Assembly (NCBI RefSeq): GCF_004564235.1
Contig: NZ_SOMN01000021.1
Span: forward strand, 1-64,000
Reading direction: 5' to 3'
Length of the DNA: 64,000 bases
Source: Cohnella luojiensis
GTDB taxonomy: Bacteria > Bacillota > Bacilli > Paenibacillales > Paenibacillaceae
The notes under the pieces are model-generated. The model did no database searches. It was not told where the DNA came from and saw only the letters and a list, made by a program, of their open reading frames with translations. Each line of letters starts with the position of its first letter. Within the stretch, counting starts at the first letter, position 1. Both the position numbers and the translations under genes were made by a program. Positions 25,337-34,542 of the stretch are shown in pieces.

Positions 25337-26263
25337 TTGGGTAAAATCGCATTTGTATTTCCCGGTCAAGGAGCGCAATCGGTTGGCATGGGTAAGGATG
25401 CTTACGATAGCAATGCCGCAGCTCGCGCGATCCTCGATCAAGCTGACGCGGTGCTCGGGTTTCCGTTAACGGAGCTGGCGTTCGAAGGACCGGATGAGGA
25501 ATTGCGTCAGACGGCCAACACGCAACCGGCATTGCTGGCTACCAGCATTGCCTTGCTTGAAATGTACAAAGATCAGGGCGTCAAGCCGGATTTCGTCGCC
25601 GGGCACTCCTTGGGAGAATACAGCGCGCTTGTCGCCGCGGGCGTGCTCGCTTTCGAAGATGCGATCCGGCTCGTGAGGGCGCGCGGTCAATTCATGGAGC
25701 AAGCCGTACCGAGCGGACAAGGCGCCATGGCTGCCGTGCTTGGCGCGGAGCGTGAAACGTTGCAGTCTCTGTGCGCGGATATCTCCGCTTCGACAGGGCT
25801 CGTAGAACTCGCTAACGTGAATTGCCCGGGGCAAATCGTCGTATCGGGGTCCGCGGAAGGCGTTGCGGCCGTCGTCGAGCGGGGAAAAGAGGCGGGAGCC
25901 AAGCGGGTTATCCCGCTTGACGTCAGCGGTCCTTTTCACTCGTCGCTCATGCAACCTGCGGCGGACAACTTAGCAGGGGAACTGTCGAAGGTAGAATTCC
26001 ATTCCGCTCAAGTGCCGGTTATCGCGAATGTTCATGCCAAACCCGTTACCTCCGGCGCAGAGCTTCGCGAGCTATTGGTGAAACAAGTGGTATCCCCCGT
26101 TCAGTGGGAAGACACCGTTAAGTATCTGATCGGCGAAGGCGTCGACACTTTCGTGGAGATCGGTTCCGGGACGGTTCTTGCCGGCTTGATCAAGAAGATC
26201 GACAAATCGGTACAGGTGATTTCGGTAAACAGTGCCGCGGCAGCCGACGCAGTTGCACAATGA
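25337..26263 (+). CDS. fabD: Malonyl-CoA:ACP transacylase
   Basis: FabD loads malonate onto ACP. The 308-residue protein begins GKIAFVFPGQGAQSVGMG and has the nucleophile in GHSLGEYSALVAAG (Ser near residue 90) and the later QVVSPVQWEDTV. The TTG start at 25337 follows GAGGAGG by about 7 bp; a longer frame overlapping fabH has no ribosome site. Confidence 0.96.
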   Translation: MGKIAFVFPGQGAQSVGMGKDAYDSNAAARAILDQADAVLGFPLTELAFEGPDEELRQTANTQPALLATSIALLEMYKDQGVKPDFVAGHSLGEYSALVAAGVLAFEDAIRLVRARGQFMEQAVPSGQGAMAAVLGAERETLQSLCADISASTGLVELANVNCPGQIVVSGSAEGVAAVVERGKEAGAKRVIPLDVSGPFHSSLMQPAADNLAGELSKVEFHSAQVPVIANVHAKPVTSGAELRELLVKQVVSPVQWEDTVKYLIGEGVDTFVEIGSGTVLAGLIKKIDKSVQVISVNSAAAADAVAQ

Positions 26264-26302
26264 AGCTGAAACAGCGACAATGTACGAGAGGGTGATCGGA
26301 TA

Positions 26303-27055
26303 ATGGCGATGTGGGATCTAAACGGCAAGAGCGCTCTCGTAACGGGAGCGTCGCGCGGAATCGGCCGGGCGATCGCGATCGCGCTTGCCGAGGCAGGCGC
26401 GGACGTGGCGGTTAACTATTCCGGCAGCGAAGCGGCTGCGGCGGAAACCGTGAAAGCGGTGGAAGCGCTCGGTCGCAAAGCGATCATGGTTAAAGCGAAC
26501 GTCGGCAAAGCCGCGGAATTCGAAGAAATGGTATCGAAGGCAATCGAAGCCTTCGGCAAGCTGGACATTCTCGTGAATAATGCGGGCATTACCCGTGATA
26601 ACCTAATCATGCGAATGAAGGAATCCGAATTCGACGAAGTCATCGAGACGAACCTGAAGGGCGTGTTCAACGGCCTGAAAGCCGTGACCCGTTCCATGAT
26701 GAAGCAGCGGTCAGGCCGGATCATCAACATTTCGTCCGTCGTCGGCGTGCTCGGCAATGCCGGGCAAGCCAACTATGTCGCCGCCAAAGCGGGCGTCATC
26801 GGATTGACGAAGTCCGCGGCAAAGGAATTGGCTTCGCGCGGGATTACGGTTAACGCCGTAGCGCCGGGCTTCATCGAGTCGGACATGACCGACAAGCTTC
26901 CCGCGGAATATCGGGAGAAGCTGCTCGGAGAAATTCCGATCGGTCGCATGGGCCGTCCCGAGGACATCGCGGCGGCCGTCGTTTACCTGGCTTCCGATGC
27001 CGCTTCGTACATGACCGGCCAAACGATTCACGTCGACGGCGGAATGTACATGTAG
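26303..27055 (+). CDS. fabG: 3-oxoacyl-ACP reductase
   Basis: FabG is the NADPH-dependent ketoreductase of fatty acid elongation. The 250-residue SDR has [12 protein letters not shown] for cofactor binding, [10 protein letters not shown], the catalytic [22 protein letters not shown] (Ser, Tyr, Lys) and [20 protein letters not shown] precedes the ATG. It is followed by acpP after 65 bp that include a TATAAT. Confidence 0.97.
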   Translation: MAMWDLNGKSALVTGASRGIGRAIAIALAEAGADVAVNYSGSEAAAAETVKAVEALGRKAIMVKANVGKAAEFEEMVSKAIEAFGKLDILVNNAGITRDNLIMRMKESEFDEVIETNLKGVFNGLKAVTRSMMKQRSGRIINISSVVGVLGNAGQANYVAAKAGVIGLTKSAAKELASRGITVNAVAPGFIESDMTDKLPAEYREKLLGEIPIGRMGRPEDIAAAVVYLASDAASYMTGQTIHVDGGMYM

Positions 27056-27120
27056 CACGGTTAAGCAGTATGGCTTTTTGTCCATGATTCACGTATAATA
27101 CGTTAAGGGAGGTGAACCGG

Positions 27121-27354
27121 ATGTCCGATGTACAAGAACGTGTTAAACGCATCGTTATCGAACGCCTAGGTGTTGAAGAGGCAGAGGTAACAGCCGAAGC
27201 ATCCTTCAAAGACGACTTAGGCGCTGACTCTCTCGATGTGGTAGAACTCGTTATGGAGCTCGAAGACGAATTCGACTTGGAGATTTCAGACGAGGATGCA
27301 GAGAAGATCACAACGGTGGGAGAAGTCGTTAAATACATACAATCTCATGCGTAA
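27121..27354 (+). CDS. acpP: Acyl carrier protein
   Basis: The 77-residue ACP has the phosphopantetheine attachment serine in [14 protein letters not shown] (near residue 37) and is strongly acidic. ATG 27121 follows GGGAGGTGA, a strong ribosome site. A TATAAT at 27094-27099 without a good -35 may be an extra promoter, as this protein is needed in large amounts. Confidence 0.97.
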   Translation: MSDVQERVKRIVIERLGVEEAEVTAEASFKDDLGADSLDVVELVMELEDEFDLEISDEDAEKITTVGEVVKYIQSHA

Positions 27355-27365
27355 TGATCGACCGG

Positions 27366-27387
27366 GTCCCGTTATTGCGACGGGACT
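27366..27387 (+). other. Hairpin between acpP and fabF
   Basis: The inverted repeat GTCCCGT / ACGGGAC (7 bp, 7-base loop) has only a short T-poor tail. It may trim transcripts or partially attenuate them after acpP, but it is not a strong terminator. Confidence 0.4.
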
Positions 27388-27431
27388 TCTGCACATTTAA
27401 GCGTCTTTTACCCTGAAGAGGTGAATTGGTT

Positions 27432-28670
27432 TTGACACAGCGTGTTGTAGTCACGGGAATGGGGGTCGTCACGTCCCTCGGATCCGATTTGCCTACGTTC
27501 TGGAACAACTTATTGAACGGTAAATCGGGAATTAGCCTAATAGAAGCATTCGATACCACTGAATATACAACGAAGATAGCAGCAGAAATCAAGGATTTCG
27601 ATCCTGGCGCATATATCGACAAGAAAGAATCCCGCAAGATGGACCGCTTCGTGCAATTCGGCGTGGCGGCCAGCAAACTCGCCGTCGAAGACGCAAAGCT
27701 CGTCATCGGCGAGAATGCCGACCCTGAACGGGTTGGCGTCGTCGTCGGTTCGGGAATCGGCGGATTAGGCACTTGGGAAGATCAGCATACTGTGCTGATG
27801 GAGAAGGGGCCTCGCCGCGTGAGCCCGTTCTTTATCCCTATGATGATCGCGAACATGGCCAGCGGCCAAGTTTCGATGATCACCGGCGCCAAAGGCCCGA
27901 ACTCCGCAGCCGTCTCGGCTTGCGCGACGGGAACGCACTCCATCGGCGATAGTTATAAAATGATTCAACGCGGCGATGCCGACGTTATGATCTGCGGCGG
28001 CGCGGAAGCGACGATCCGCCCGATCGGGATGGCGGGTTTCTGCTCCATGCGGGCGATGAGCACGCGCAATGACGAGCCGGAGAAAGCGAGTCGGCCGTTC
28101 GACGTGGAACGCGACGGTTTCGTTATGGGCGAAGGCGCGGGCGTACTTATTCTAGAGTCGCTTGAGCACGCTCAGAAGAGAGGCGCTCGCATCTATGCCG
28201 AAGTCATTGGCTACGGGATGAGCGGAGACGCCCATCATATGACCGAACCGGATCCGGACGGCGCTGCCCGTTGCATGAAAAAGGCGTTGAACGACGCCGG
28301 AATCGCCCCGGAAGCCGTCCAGTATATCAACGCTCACGGTACATCGACTCCGGTTGGAGACCAATCGGAAACGATGGCGATCAAGAAAGCTTTCGGCGAC
28401 CACGCTTACAAGCTTGCGGTCAGCTCGACGAAGTCGATGACCGGTCACCTGCTCGGCGCTGCCGGCGGCGTGGAAGCCGTTATTCTGGGGTTAACGCTTC
28501 AGAACGGCGTTATACCGCCGACTGCAAACCTCGACAATCAAGATCCGGAGCTCGATCTGGATTACGTACCGAATAAGCCGCGTGAAGCGGACGTGCAAGT
28601 GGCATTGTCTAACTCGTTCGGGTTCGGCGGCCATAACGCGACCATCATCATGCGTAAATACGAAGCCTAA
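27432..28670 (+). CDS. fabF: Beta-ketoacyl-ACP synthase II
   Basis: FabF elongates acyl-ACPs. The 412-residue enzyme has the catalytic Cys in [13 protein letters not shown] (near residue 164), the two active-site His residues in HGTSTPVGD and [12 protein letters not shown], and the C-terminal [10 protein letters not shown]. The TTG at 27432 has AGAGGTG 8 bp upstream; the TTG two codons before it is too close to that site. Confidence 0.97.
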   Translation: MTQRVVVTGMGVVTSLGSDLPTFWNNLLNGKSGISLIEAFDTTEYTTKIAAEIKDFDPGAYIDKKESRKMDRFVQFGVAASKLAVEDAKLVIGENADPERVGVVVGSGIGGLGTWEDQHTVLMEKGPRRVSPFFIPMMIANMASGQVSMITGAKGPNSAAVSACATGTHSIGDSYKMIQRGDADVMICGGAEATIRPIGMAGFCSMRAMSTRNDEPEKASRPFDVERDGFVMGEGAGVLILESLEHAQKRGARIYAEVIGYGMSGDAHHMTEPDPDGAARCMKKALNDAGIAPEAVQYINAHGTSTPVGDQSETMAIKKAFGDHAYKLAVSSTKSMTGHLLGAAGGVEAVILGLTLQNGVIPPTANLDNQDPELDLDYVPNKPREADVQVALSNSFGFGGHNATIIMRKYEA

Positions 28671-28685
28671 TAAGCGCGTGAACGT

Positions 28686-28722
28686 CGACGCAGGCGGCAT
28701 ATGCTGCCTGCGTCGGTTGTTT
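28686..28722 (+). terminator. Possible terminator after fabF
   Basis: A strong stem CGACGCAGGC(GGC) / (GCTGCC)TGCGTCG at 28686-28715 is followed by GTTGTTT. The T run is interrupted, so it may only partly stop transcription before rnc. Confidence 0.55.
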
Positions 28723-28748
28723 ATGCGGCGCAATTGAGGTGAGAGAAG

Positions 28749-29441
28749 ATGACAGACGTATTTAAGGAATTTCAAGAACGCATCGACATGACATTTCGGA
28801 ATCCGGCATTGCTCAAGCAAGCGTTCACTCATACTTCCTACGTGAACGAACAGCGGGGCCCCCGCATTGCCGATAACGAGCGGCTGGAGTTTCTAGGCGA
28901 TGCCGTACTGCAACTAACGGTTTCGGAGTATTTGTACCGGCTGTATCCGGATTCTCCGGAAGGGGAATTGACCCGTTTGCGGGCGAGTATCGTCTGCGAA
29001 CCATCGCTTGTCCGTTTTGCCGAGACGCTCGAATTCGGGCAGGTCGTGCTGCTCGGCAAAGGGGAGGAGCAGACGGGAGGCCGAACGCGTCCGTCTTTGC
29101 TTGCCGACGCTTTCGAAGCGTTCCTAGGCGCTCTATATTTGGATCAAGGATTAAACGCCGTGCGTACTTTTCTTGACCGTCATTTATTTTCCGCGTTGCC
29201 CCGTGACGGGCAAACTCCGCTTAAGGATTTCAAGACGGAACTGCAGGAGAAAGTTCAGCAACTGTCGATGGGGGCTCTTGATTACCGCATCGTGGAGGAG
29301 CGGGGTCCCGCCCATGATCGCGAGTTCGTCGCCGTCGTGGCTATCGGCAAGCAGCGGCTGGGCACGGGGATAGGACGATCTAAGAAGGAAGCGGAGCAAC
29401 AAGCGGCCTCGCAGGCGCTTGCGACATTTCCGAAGGCGTAA
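28749..29441 (+). CDS. rnc: Ribonuclease III
   Basis: RNase III cuts double-stranded RNA in rRNA and mRNA processing. The 230-residue protein has the signature NERLEFLGDAVLQLTVSEYL, with the metal-binding Glu and Asp, the second acidic block LADAFEAFLGALYLDQG and a C-terminal dsRNA-binding domain (LKDFKTELQEKVQQ to the KKEAEQQAASQAL end). It is followed by smc after 39 bp, as in Bacillus. Confidence 0.96.
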   Translation: MTDVFKEFQERIDMTFRNPALLKQAFTHTSYVNEQRGPRIADNERLEFLGDAVLQLTVSEYLYRLYPDSPEGELTRLRASIVCEPSLVRFAETLEFGQVVLLGKGEEQTGGRTRPSLLADAFEAFLGALYLDQGLNAVRTFLDRHLFSALPRDGQTPLKDFKTELQEKVQQLSMGALDYRIVEERGPAHDREFVAVVAIGKQRLGTGIGRSKKEAEQQAASQALATFPKA

Positions 29442-29480
29442 CTCGGTTAACCGAACGACTCGAGAGGAGATATTATCCTT

Positions 29481-32400
29481 ATGTTTTTGAAAAGAATCGA
29501 GCTGACCGGTTTTAAGTCATTCGCGGACCGGACCGAGCTGGAATTCGTACGGGGCATCACCGCGGTAGTCGGACCGAACGGCAGCGGCAAAAGCAATATT
29601 TCCGACGGCATTCGCTGGGTACTTGGCGAACAGAGCGCGAAATCGCTCCGCGGCGGCAATATGCAGGACATCATTTTCGCGGGCAGCGATACCCGGAAGG
29701 CCGTAAATTTCGGCGAGGTATCCTTGACGTTGGACAATATGGACAAGGCATTGCCCCTCGACTTCAGCGAAGTGACGGTGACCCGCAGAGTTCACCGGAA
29801 CGGGGAAAGCGAATATTTGATCAACAAACAACCATGCCGGCTCAAGGATATTACGGAGCTGTTCATGGATACGGGAATCGGCCGGGAAGCGTATTCGATT
29901 ATCGGACAAGGCCGCATCGAGGAAATCTTGAGCACGCGTTCGGAGGATCGACGGGGAATTTTCGAAGAGGCTTCCGGGATCGTAAAGTACAAAAGCCGGA
30001 AGAAGGAAGCCCAGAAGAAGCTCGAGGATACCGAGAATAATTTGCTGAGGATTCATGACCTCGTCAGCGAGCTTAATGGCCAGATCGAGCCGCTTAAGGA
30101 GCAATCGGAGAAAGCCGAAGCCTATAAAACGCTAAAAGAAGATTTGAAAAACAAAGAAATCGCGCTGTACGTTCATCAGATCGAGGGAGTGCATACTTCC
30201 TGGACGCAAACGAACGAGAAGCTAGCGGTTCTTCGCGATGAACAATTGGGTTTATCCACATTCGTAAGCAAACATGACGCGATCCTCGAGGAAGAACGTC
30301 AAGCGCTAGTTCAACTGGAGGAATTGTTGGAGAAGCTCCAGGACGAGCTGCTTCGTTGCAGCGAGGAAACCGAGAAATCGGAAGGCTACGTGGAATTGCT
30401 TAACGAACGCCGCGGTCACCTGGAGCGTACTCGCAAAGGGCTGCAGCAGTCGTTGACGTCAGCCGAAGAGCGGTTCGAGCTAACGACCGCCGAGGATGCG
30501 GCGTTAAAGGTGAAGAGAGCTCAGTTGGAGACGGAATTGTCCGGGTTCTCCGCTAAGCTTGCCGACGAAGAAGACAGATTGGCGTTGGCGGACGGAAGCA
30601 CGGAAGTCGAAGAGCGCTTGAAGGCCGAGCTGTTCGATACGCTGAACGCGATGGCGCAAGCGCGTAACGATATCCGCTACGGCGAAGGCCAGCGGGAAGT
30701 GTTGGAACGCAGGGTTGCCAGGATCGCGGAAGAGGAAACGAAATGGCGCGAGCAGATGGATGCCCTTCAGGCCAAGCGCGAGCAGCTCGAGGAGAGGATA
30801 GCGGCCGTAACGCGGGCGCTTACGGAAGTTCGCGACCGCTACGTTGCGGAAGGGGTCCGATCGGGAGAACTGCAACGGAAGGTCGAGGAAGCCCAGGCGT
30901 CCGTACGCCGGTTCGAACAGAAGAAGGAAGCTCTAGTGTCGCGAAGGGACACGATCAAAGAGCTTCAGAATGATTATGACGGCTTCCAACACGGAGTCCG
31001 TGAAGTGCTCAAGGCATCGAAAAGAGGCAATCTGCACGGCGTTCACGGTGCCGTGGCAGAGCTCGTCAGCGTACCGGGTCATCTGGAGGTCGCTATTGAA
31101 ACCGCATTGGGAGCGGCGCTGCAGCATATCGTCATGGAAGACGAGAAAAGTTCGCGTACGGCTATCGCCTATTTGAAGCAACGTCAATCCGGACGGGCTA
31201 CGTTCCTCCCGCTCGATGTCATCCGGGCAAGAAACTTGCCGGATAGCGACCGCCGCATATTAGAGCAGGCCGAAGGCTTTATCGGCGTGGCTTCCGAGCT
31301 TGTCGGCTCGGAGCCGAAATATTCCGCGATCGTCAGCAGCATGCTTGGAAACGTGATTATCGCCGAGTCGCTGGAGCTGGCTAACCGGATTGCTTCCAGG
31401 CTGCAATACCGTTTCCGCGTCGTAACGCGGGACGGCGACGTCGTGAATGCCGGGGGTTCGATGACGGGCGGTAGTCTCCAGAAGAAGTCTTCCAGCTTGC
31501 TTGGCCGCCAGCGGCAATTGGAAGAGCTGGAGCGAGAGATCAAGGAAGCGGAGACGGCAAGAGAGCGGGCTAAAGCGGAAACCGACGATCTGAAAAAAGA
31601 GCTAGCCCAAGTCGCTCAGAATATCGAACAGCTTCGCAATCAAGGGGAGCAAGAACGCTTGAAGGAGCAGCAGGTATCGGGAGAAAGCGGGCAACTCTTG
31701 CAAGACGAGAAGCTGCTCGAGGAGCAACGGGTCGCGATGCTGGGAGAGAAAGCGGCTTTCGATGCGGAAGCCGGCGGACTGAACACCAGCAAAGAGGAAG
31801 CAGAGGCGCGGCTTGCCGCACTTACGGATGAAGAGCAGCGTATTCAGAGCCGAATCCGCGAGGCCGAGGATCTGCGGCGCAAGAGCGCTTCCGCGAAAGA
31901 GGAGCTCCAAGCGACGCTTACTGAGCTGAAAGTATCGATAGCGCGGTTGGAGCAAGATCGAACCGCCGTCGACGAGCAGATCGGCCGTCAGCGTGCCGAC
32001 TTGCAACGCATAACCGCAGAAAGAAAACAATTCAAGGAATCCTTGGAGCATAACGACGCGGAAACCGCCAGAACGGTGGAAGAGTCGGTAGAGCACAGGG
32101 AACGCTTGAACGAATTGCGCATACAGAAGAAACAATTTACGGAAAATATCGAATTCAAACGGGCGGACCGCGCAGAGAAGCACCGCGAGCTGGAACGCAA
32201 GGAAGGCGAGACGAAGGAACAGCGCGCGAAGCTGAGAAACGTCGAGGAAGGCTTGCGCCAAGCGGAAATCGCGGTTAACCGGATGGATGTAGAACTTGAT
32301 AATCTGCTGCGCAAATTAACCGAGGAATACGAAATCGGCTTCGAGCTCGCCAAGGAGCGTTATCCGGTTCCGGAGGACATTCTGGCTACCCAGAACGAAG

Positions 32401-33062
32401 TCCGCGACATGAAACGGAAAATATCCTCGCTTGGCGACGTTAACTTGGGGGCGATCGAGGAATACAAACGCGTATTCGAGCGTTTCCATTTCCTGTCGGA
32501 GCAAGAAAACGACCTCATCGAGGCGAAGACGAAGCTGCATGGCATTATCCGCGAGATGGATGACGAGATGTCCAAACGCTTCCGTACCACGTTCGAGGAG
32601 ATCCGGAAGCATTTCGTGGTCGTGTTCTCCCGGATGTTCGGCGGCGGCCGCGCGGATCTCGTTCTGGTGGAGCCGGACCGTCCGCTCGATACGGGCATCG
32701 ACATCGTCGCTCAACCGCCCGGCAAGAAACTGACGAACCTGCAGTTGCTTTCCGGCGGAGAGCGGGCGCTTACGGCTATCGCGCTTCTGTTCGCGATATT
32801 GAACGTCAAACCGGTACCGTTCTGCGTGCTGGACGAAGTCGAGGCGGCGCTGGACGAAGCCAACGTAGCGCGATACGCGCAATACATGCGCGAGTTCTCC
32901 GATTCGACTCAATTCATCGTCGTTACTCACCGTAAAGGAACGATGGAGGAAGCGGACGTTCTATACGGGGTCACGATGGAAGAGGGCGGCGTTTCGAAGC
33001 TCGTATCCGTCCGTCTGGAGGAGACGGAAGAGATGACGGCACCGGCTACTGCGACGGCATAA
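29481..33062 (+). CDS. smc: Chromosome segregation protein SMC
   Basis: The 1193-residue SMC is full length. Walker A GPNGSGKSNISD is at about 32-43, with a long coiled coil to about 500. The hinge lies around 515-670 (GVHGAVAELV to the GGSMTGGS region). A second coiled coil follows, then the signature LSGGERALTAIALLFA near 1090 and Walker B FCVLDEVEAALDEANV. It works with ScpA/ScpB to organise and separate chromosomes. The gene is in the rnc-smc-ftsY order typical of Firmicutes. No disruption is seen. Confidence 0.97.
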   Translation: MFLKRIELTGFKSFADRTELEFVRGITAVVGPNGSGKSNISDGIRWVLGEQSAKSLRGGNMQDIIFAGSDTRKAVNFGEVSLTLDNMDKALPLDFSEVTVTRRVHRNGESEYLINKQPCRLKDITELFMDTGIGREAYSIIGQGRIEEILSTRSEDRRGIFEEASGIVKYKSRKKEAQKKLEDTENNLLRIHDLVSELNGQIEPLKEQSEKAEAYKTLKEDLKNKEIALYVHQIEGVHTSWTQTNEKLAVLRDEQLGLSTFVSKHDAILEEERQALVQLEELLEKLQDELLRCSEETEKSEGYVELLNERRGHLERTRKGLQQSLTSAEERFELTTAEDAALKVKRAQLETELSGFSAKLADEEDRLALADGSTEVEERLKAELFDTLNAMAQARNDIRYGEGQREVLERRVARIAEEETKWREQMDALQAKREQLEERIAAVTRALTEVRDRYVAEGVRSGELQRKVEEAQASVRRFEQKKEALVSRRDTIKELQNDYDGFQHGVREVLKASKRGNLHGVHGAVAELVSVPGHLEVAIETALGAALQHIVMEDEKSSRTAIAYLKQRQSGRATFLPLDVIRARNLPDSDRRILEQAEGFIGVASELVGSEPKYSAIVSSMLGNVIIAESLELANRIASRLQYRFRVVTRDGDVVNAGGSMTGGSLQKKSSSLLGRQRQLEELEREIKEAETARERAKAETDDLKKELAQVAQNIEQLRNQGEQERLKEQQVSGESGQLLQDEKLLEEQRVAMLGEKAAFDAEAGGLNTSKEEAEARLAALTDEEQRIQSRIREAEDLRRKSASAKEELQATLTELKVSIARLEQDRTAVDEQIGRQRADLQRITAERKQFKESLEHNDAETARTVEESVEHRERLNELRIQKKQFTENIEFKRADRAEKHRELERKEGETKEQRAKLRNVEEGLRQAEIAVNRMDVELDNLLRKLTEEYEIGFELAKERYPVPEDILATQNEVRDMKRKISSLGDVNLGAIEEYKRVFERFHFLSEQENDLIEAKTKLHGIIREMDDEMSKRFRTTFEEIRKHFVVVFSRMFGGGRADLVLVEPDRPLDTGIDIVAQPPGKKLTNLQLLSGGERALTAIALLFAILNVKPVPFCVLDEVEAALDEANVARYAQYMREFSDSTQFIVVTHRKGTMEEADVLYGVTMEEGGVSKLVSVRLEETEEMTAPATATA

Positions 33063-33082
33063 AACTCTGCTCGCGTAGAGCA

Positions 33083-33166
33083 GAATAACGGCCCGTGGCA
33101 CCGCTATTTTCACGAAATCGGGCCTTGCAGACGAAATAACGGCCTGTGGCACCGCTATTCGTCTGA
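33083..33166. repeat. Two copies of a hairpin-forming intergenic repeat between smc and ftsY
   Basis: The motif AATAACGGCC-C/T-GTGGCACCGCTATT occurs at about 33084-33109 and again at about 33135-33160. The second copy is flanked by AGACGAA / TTCGTCT so that the unit folds into an imperfect hairpin. A shorter hairpin CTGCTC / GAGCAG precedes the first copy at 33067-33083. Confidence 0.75.
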
Positions 33167-33214
33167 AAAATACAAACAAAACAATGGATTAGCAATAGGT
33201 TGGAGGGAACGCAA

Positions 33215-34219
33215 ATGAGTTTTTTCAAGCGTCTTAAGGAAAGCATCGCCTCCAAAACCGAAGCGGTCACGAGCAAATTCCGAGAGGGATTGTCAAAGAC
33301 GCGCGACGCGTTCGTCGGTAAAGTGGAGGAGTTGTTCAGCCGGCGCAAGAAGATCGACGAGGATTTTTTCGAAGAGCTGGAAGAAATCCTGATCGGAGCC
33401 GACGTTGGCGTAAATACGGTAATGGGTTTGATCGACGAATTGCGCGCGGAAGTGAAAAAACGCAAAATCGAGCAGCCGTCCGAACTTCGCCCAATTCTAT
33501 CCGAGAAGCTTGTGGGGATGCTACAAGGTACTGGAGAAGAGGTCGGCATCAAGGAGAACCCTAACGGCATCACGGTTATATTGTTCGTTGGAGTGAACGG
33601 CGTCGGCAAGACGACGACGATCGGAAAGCTGGCATGGCGTTATAAGCAACAAGGCAAGAAAGTGTTGCTGGCGGCGGGAGACACTTTCCGAGCGGGCGCA
33701 ATCGAGCAATTGGAAGTGTGGGGCGGACGCGTTGGAGTCGATGTCATTAAGCAGGAGTCGGGTTCCGATCCTGCCGCCGTTATGTTCGATGCCGTTCAGG
33801 CGGCCAAAAAACAGAACGTCGACCTTCTCATCTGCGACACCGCGGGAAGGCTCCAAAACAAAGCCAATCTCATGGAAGAGCTGGCCAAGATCCACAGAGT
33901 CATCCAGCGCGAAATTCCCGGCGCTCCGCATGAGACATTGCTTGTCCTGGATGCGACGACCGGTCAGAACGCCCTTCAACAAGCCAAATTATTCGGCGAG
34001 AAGAGCGGGGTTACCGGTTTGGTGCTAACTAAGCTCGACGGCACGGCTAAGGGCGGAATCGTCATCGCTATTCGCAACGAGCTGTCCCTGCCGGTTAAGT
34101 TTGTCGGGTTAGGCGAGAAAATGGACGACCTGCAGCAGTTCGACGCGGATCAATTCGTTCATGCTTTGTTCGCGGGACTAGCAAGCGCCGAGGAGTCGGA
34201 TATCCCGGATAACGACTAG
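33215..34219 (+). CDS. ftsY: Signal recognition particle receptor FtsY
   Basis: FtsY is the membrane receptor GTPase for the SRP. The 334-residue protein has a short charged N-terminal region, the NG domain with GVNGVGKTTTIGKLA (P-loop), AAGDTFRAGAIEQL, DTAGRLQNK and TKLDGTAKGG. GGAGGGAAC precedes ATG 33215. In Bacillus the next genes are ylxM and ffh; here they begin about 19 kb later. Confidence 0.96.
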   Translation: MSFFKRLKESIASKTEAVTSKFREGLSKTRDAFVGKVEELFSRRKKIDEDFFEELEEILIGADVGVNTVMGLIDELRAEVKKRKIEQPSELRPILSEKLVGMLQGTGEEVGIKENPNGITVILFVGVNGVGKTTTIGKLAWRYKQQGKKVLLAAGDTFRAGAIEQLEVWGGRVGVDVIKQESGSDPAAVMFDAVQAAKKQNVDLLICDTAGRLQNKANLMEELAKIHRVIQREIPGAPHETLLVLDATTGQNALQQAKLFGEKSGVTGLVLTKLDGTAKGGIVIAIRNELSLPVKFVGLGEKMDDLQQFDADQFVHALFAGLASAEESDIPDND

Positions 34220-34235
34220 CTCTATAATATACAAA

Positions 34236-34280
34236 ACAGATGACCTCCGATAAATTGGGGGTCATCTGTGTTAATGTTTA
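34236..34280 (+). terminator. Bidirectional terminator after ftsY
   Basis: A 12-13 bp stem ACAGATGACCTCC / GGGGGTCATCTGT is followed by TTAATGTTT on the plus strand and by TTTTGT on the minus strand. It can end both ftsY and the small convergent gene at 34286-34465. Confidence 0.8.
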
Positions 34281-34285
34281 CTATT

Positions 34286-34465
34286 TTATCGCGAAGATGC
34301 AGTAGGTTCGGTGTTGCTCATCGTAAAATACCCTTTGCCGATTCGCTCAATATCGTTGTCGGTTGCCAGCCTGACAATAAAAGCTTTGCCTTTGATCCAT
34401 ATGATTTCTTCGTCTTGCGAATCCAATAGATAGTCCTCGAACGGCAGTTTGTTAGTTTTGTTCAT
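34286..34465 (-). CDS. Small hypothetical protein, 59 residues
   Basis: The minus-strand frame starts at ATG 34465 with AGAGGAG about 6 bp upstream and ends at TAA 34286. It encodes a 59-residue charged protein with the block EEIIWIKGKAFIVRLATDND in the middle. There is no signal peptide or membrane segment. The ribosome site, normal codon use and a terminator immediately beyond the stop support it as a real gene. I do not recognise the family. Confidence 0.6.
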   Translation of the reverse strand: MNKTNKLPFEDYLLDSQDEEIIWIKGKAFIVRLATDNDIERIGKGYFTMSNTEPTASSR

Positions 34466-34542
34466 ATTCGCTCCTCTCGCGTTTATTCCGTCGAGTTAGT
34501 GACGGTAGACAACAGTATAGTTTATGATGAATTAGAAAGCTG

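Noticed and set aside
31602-32261. Long antisense frame inside smc, and similar ones in the xdh, ffh and fab genes
   Set aside because: They are mirror frames of GC-rich coding sequence without ribosome sites; the sense genes are full-length known families.
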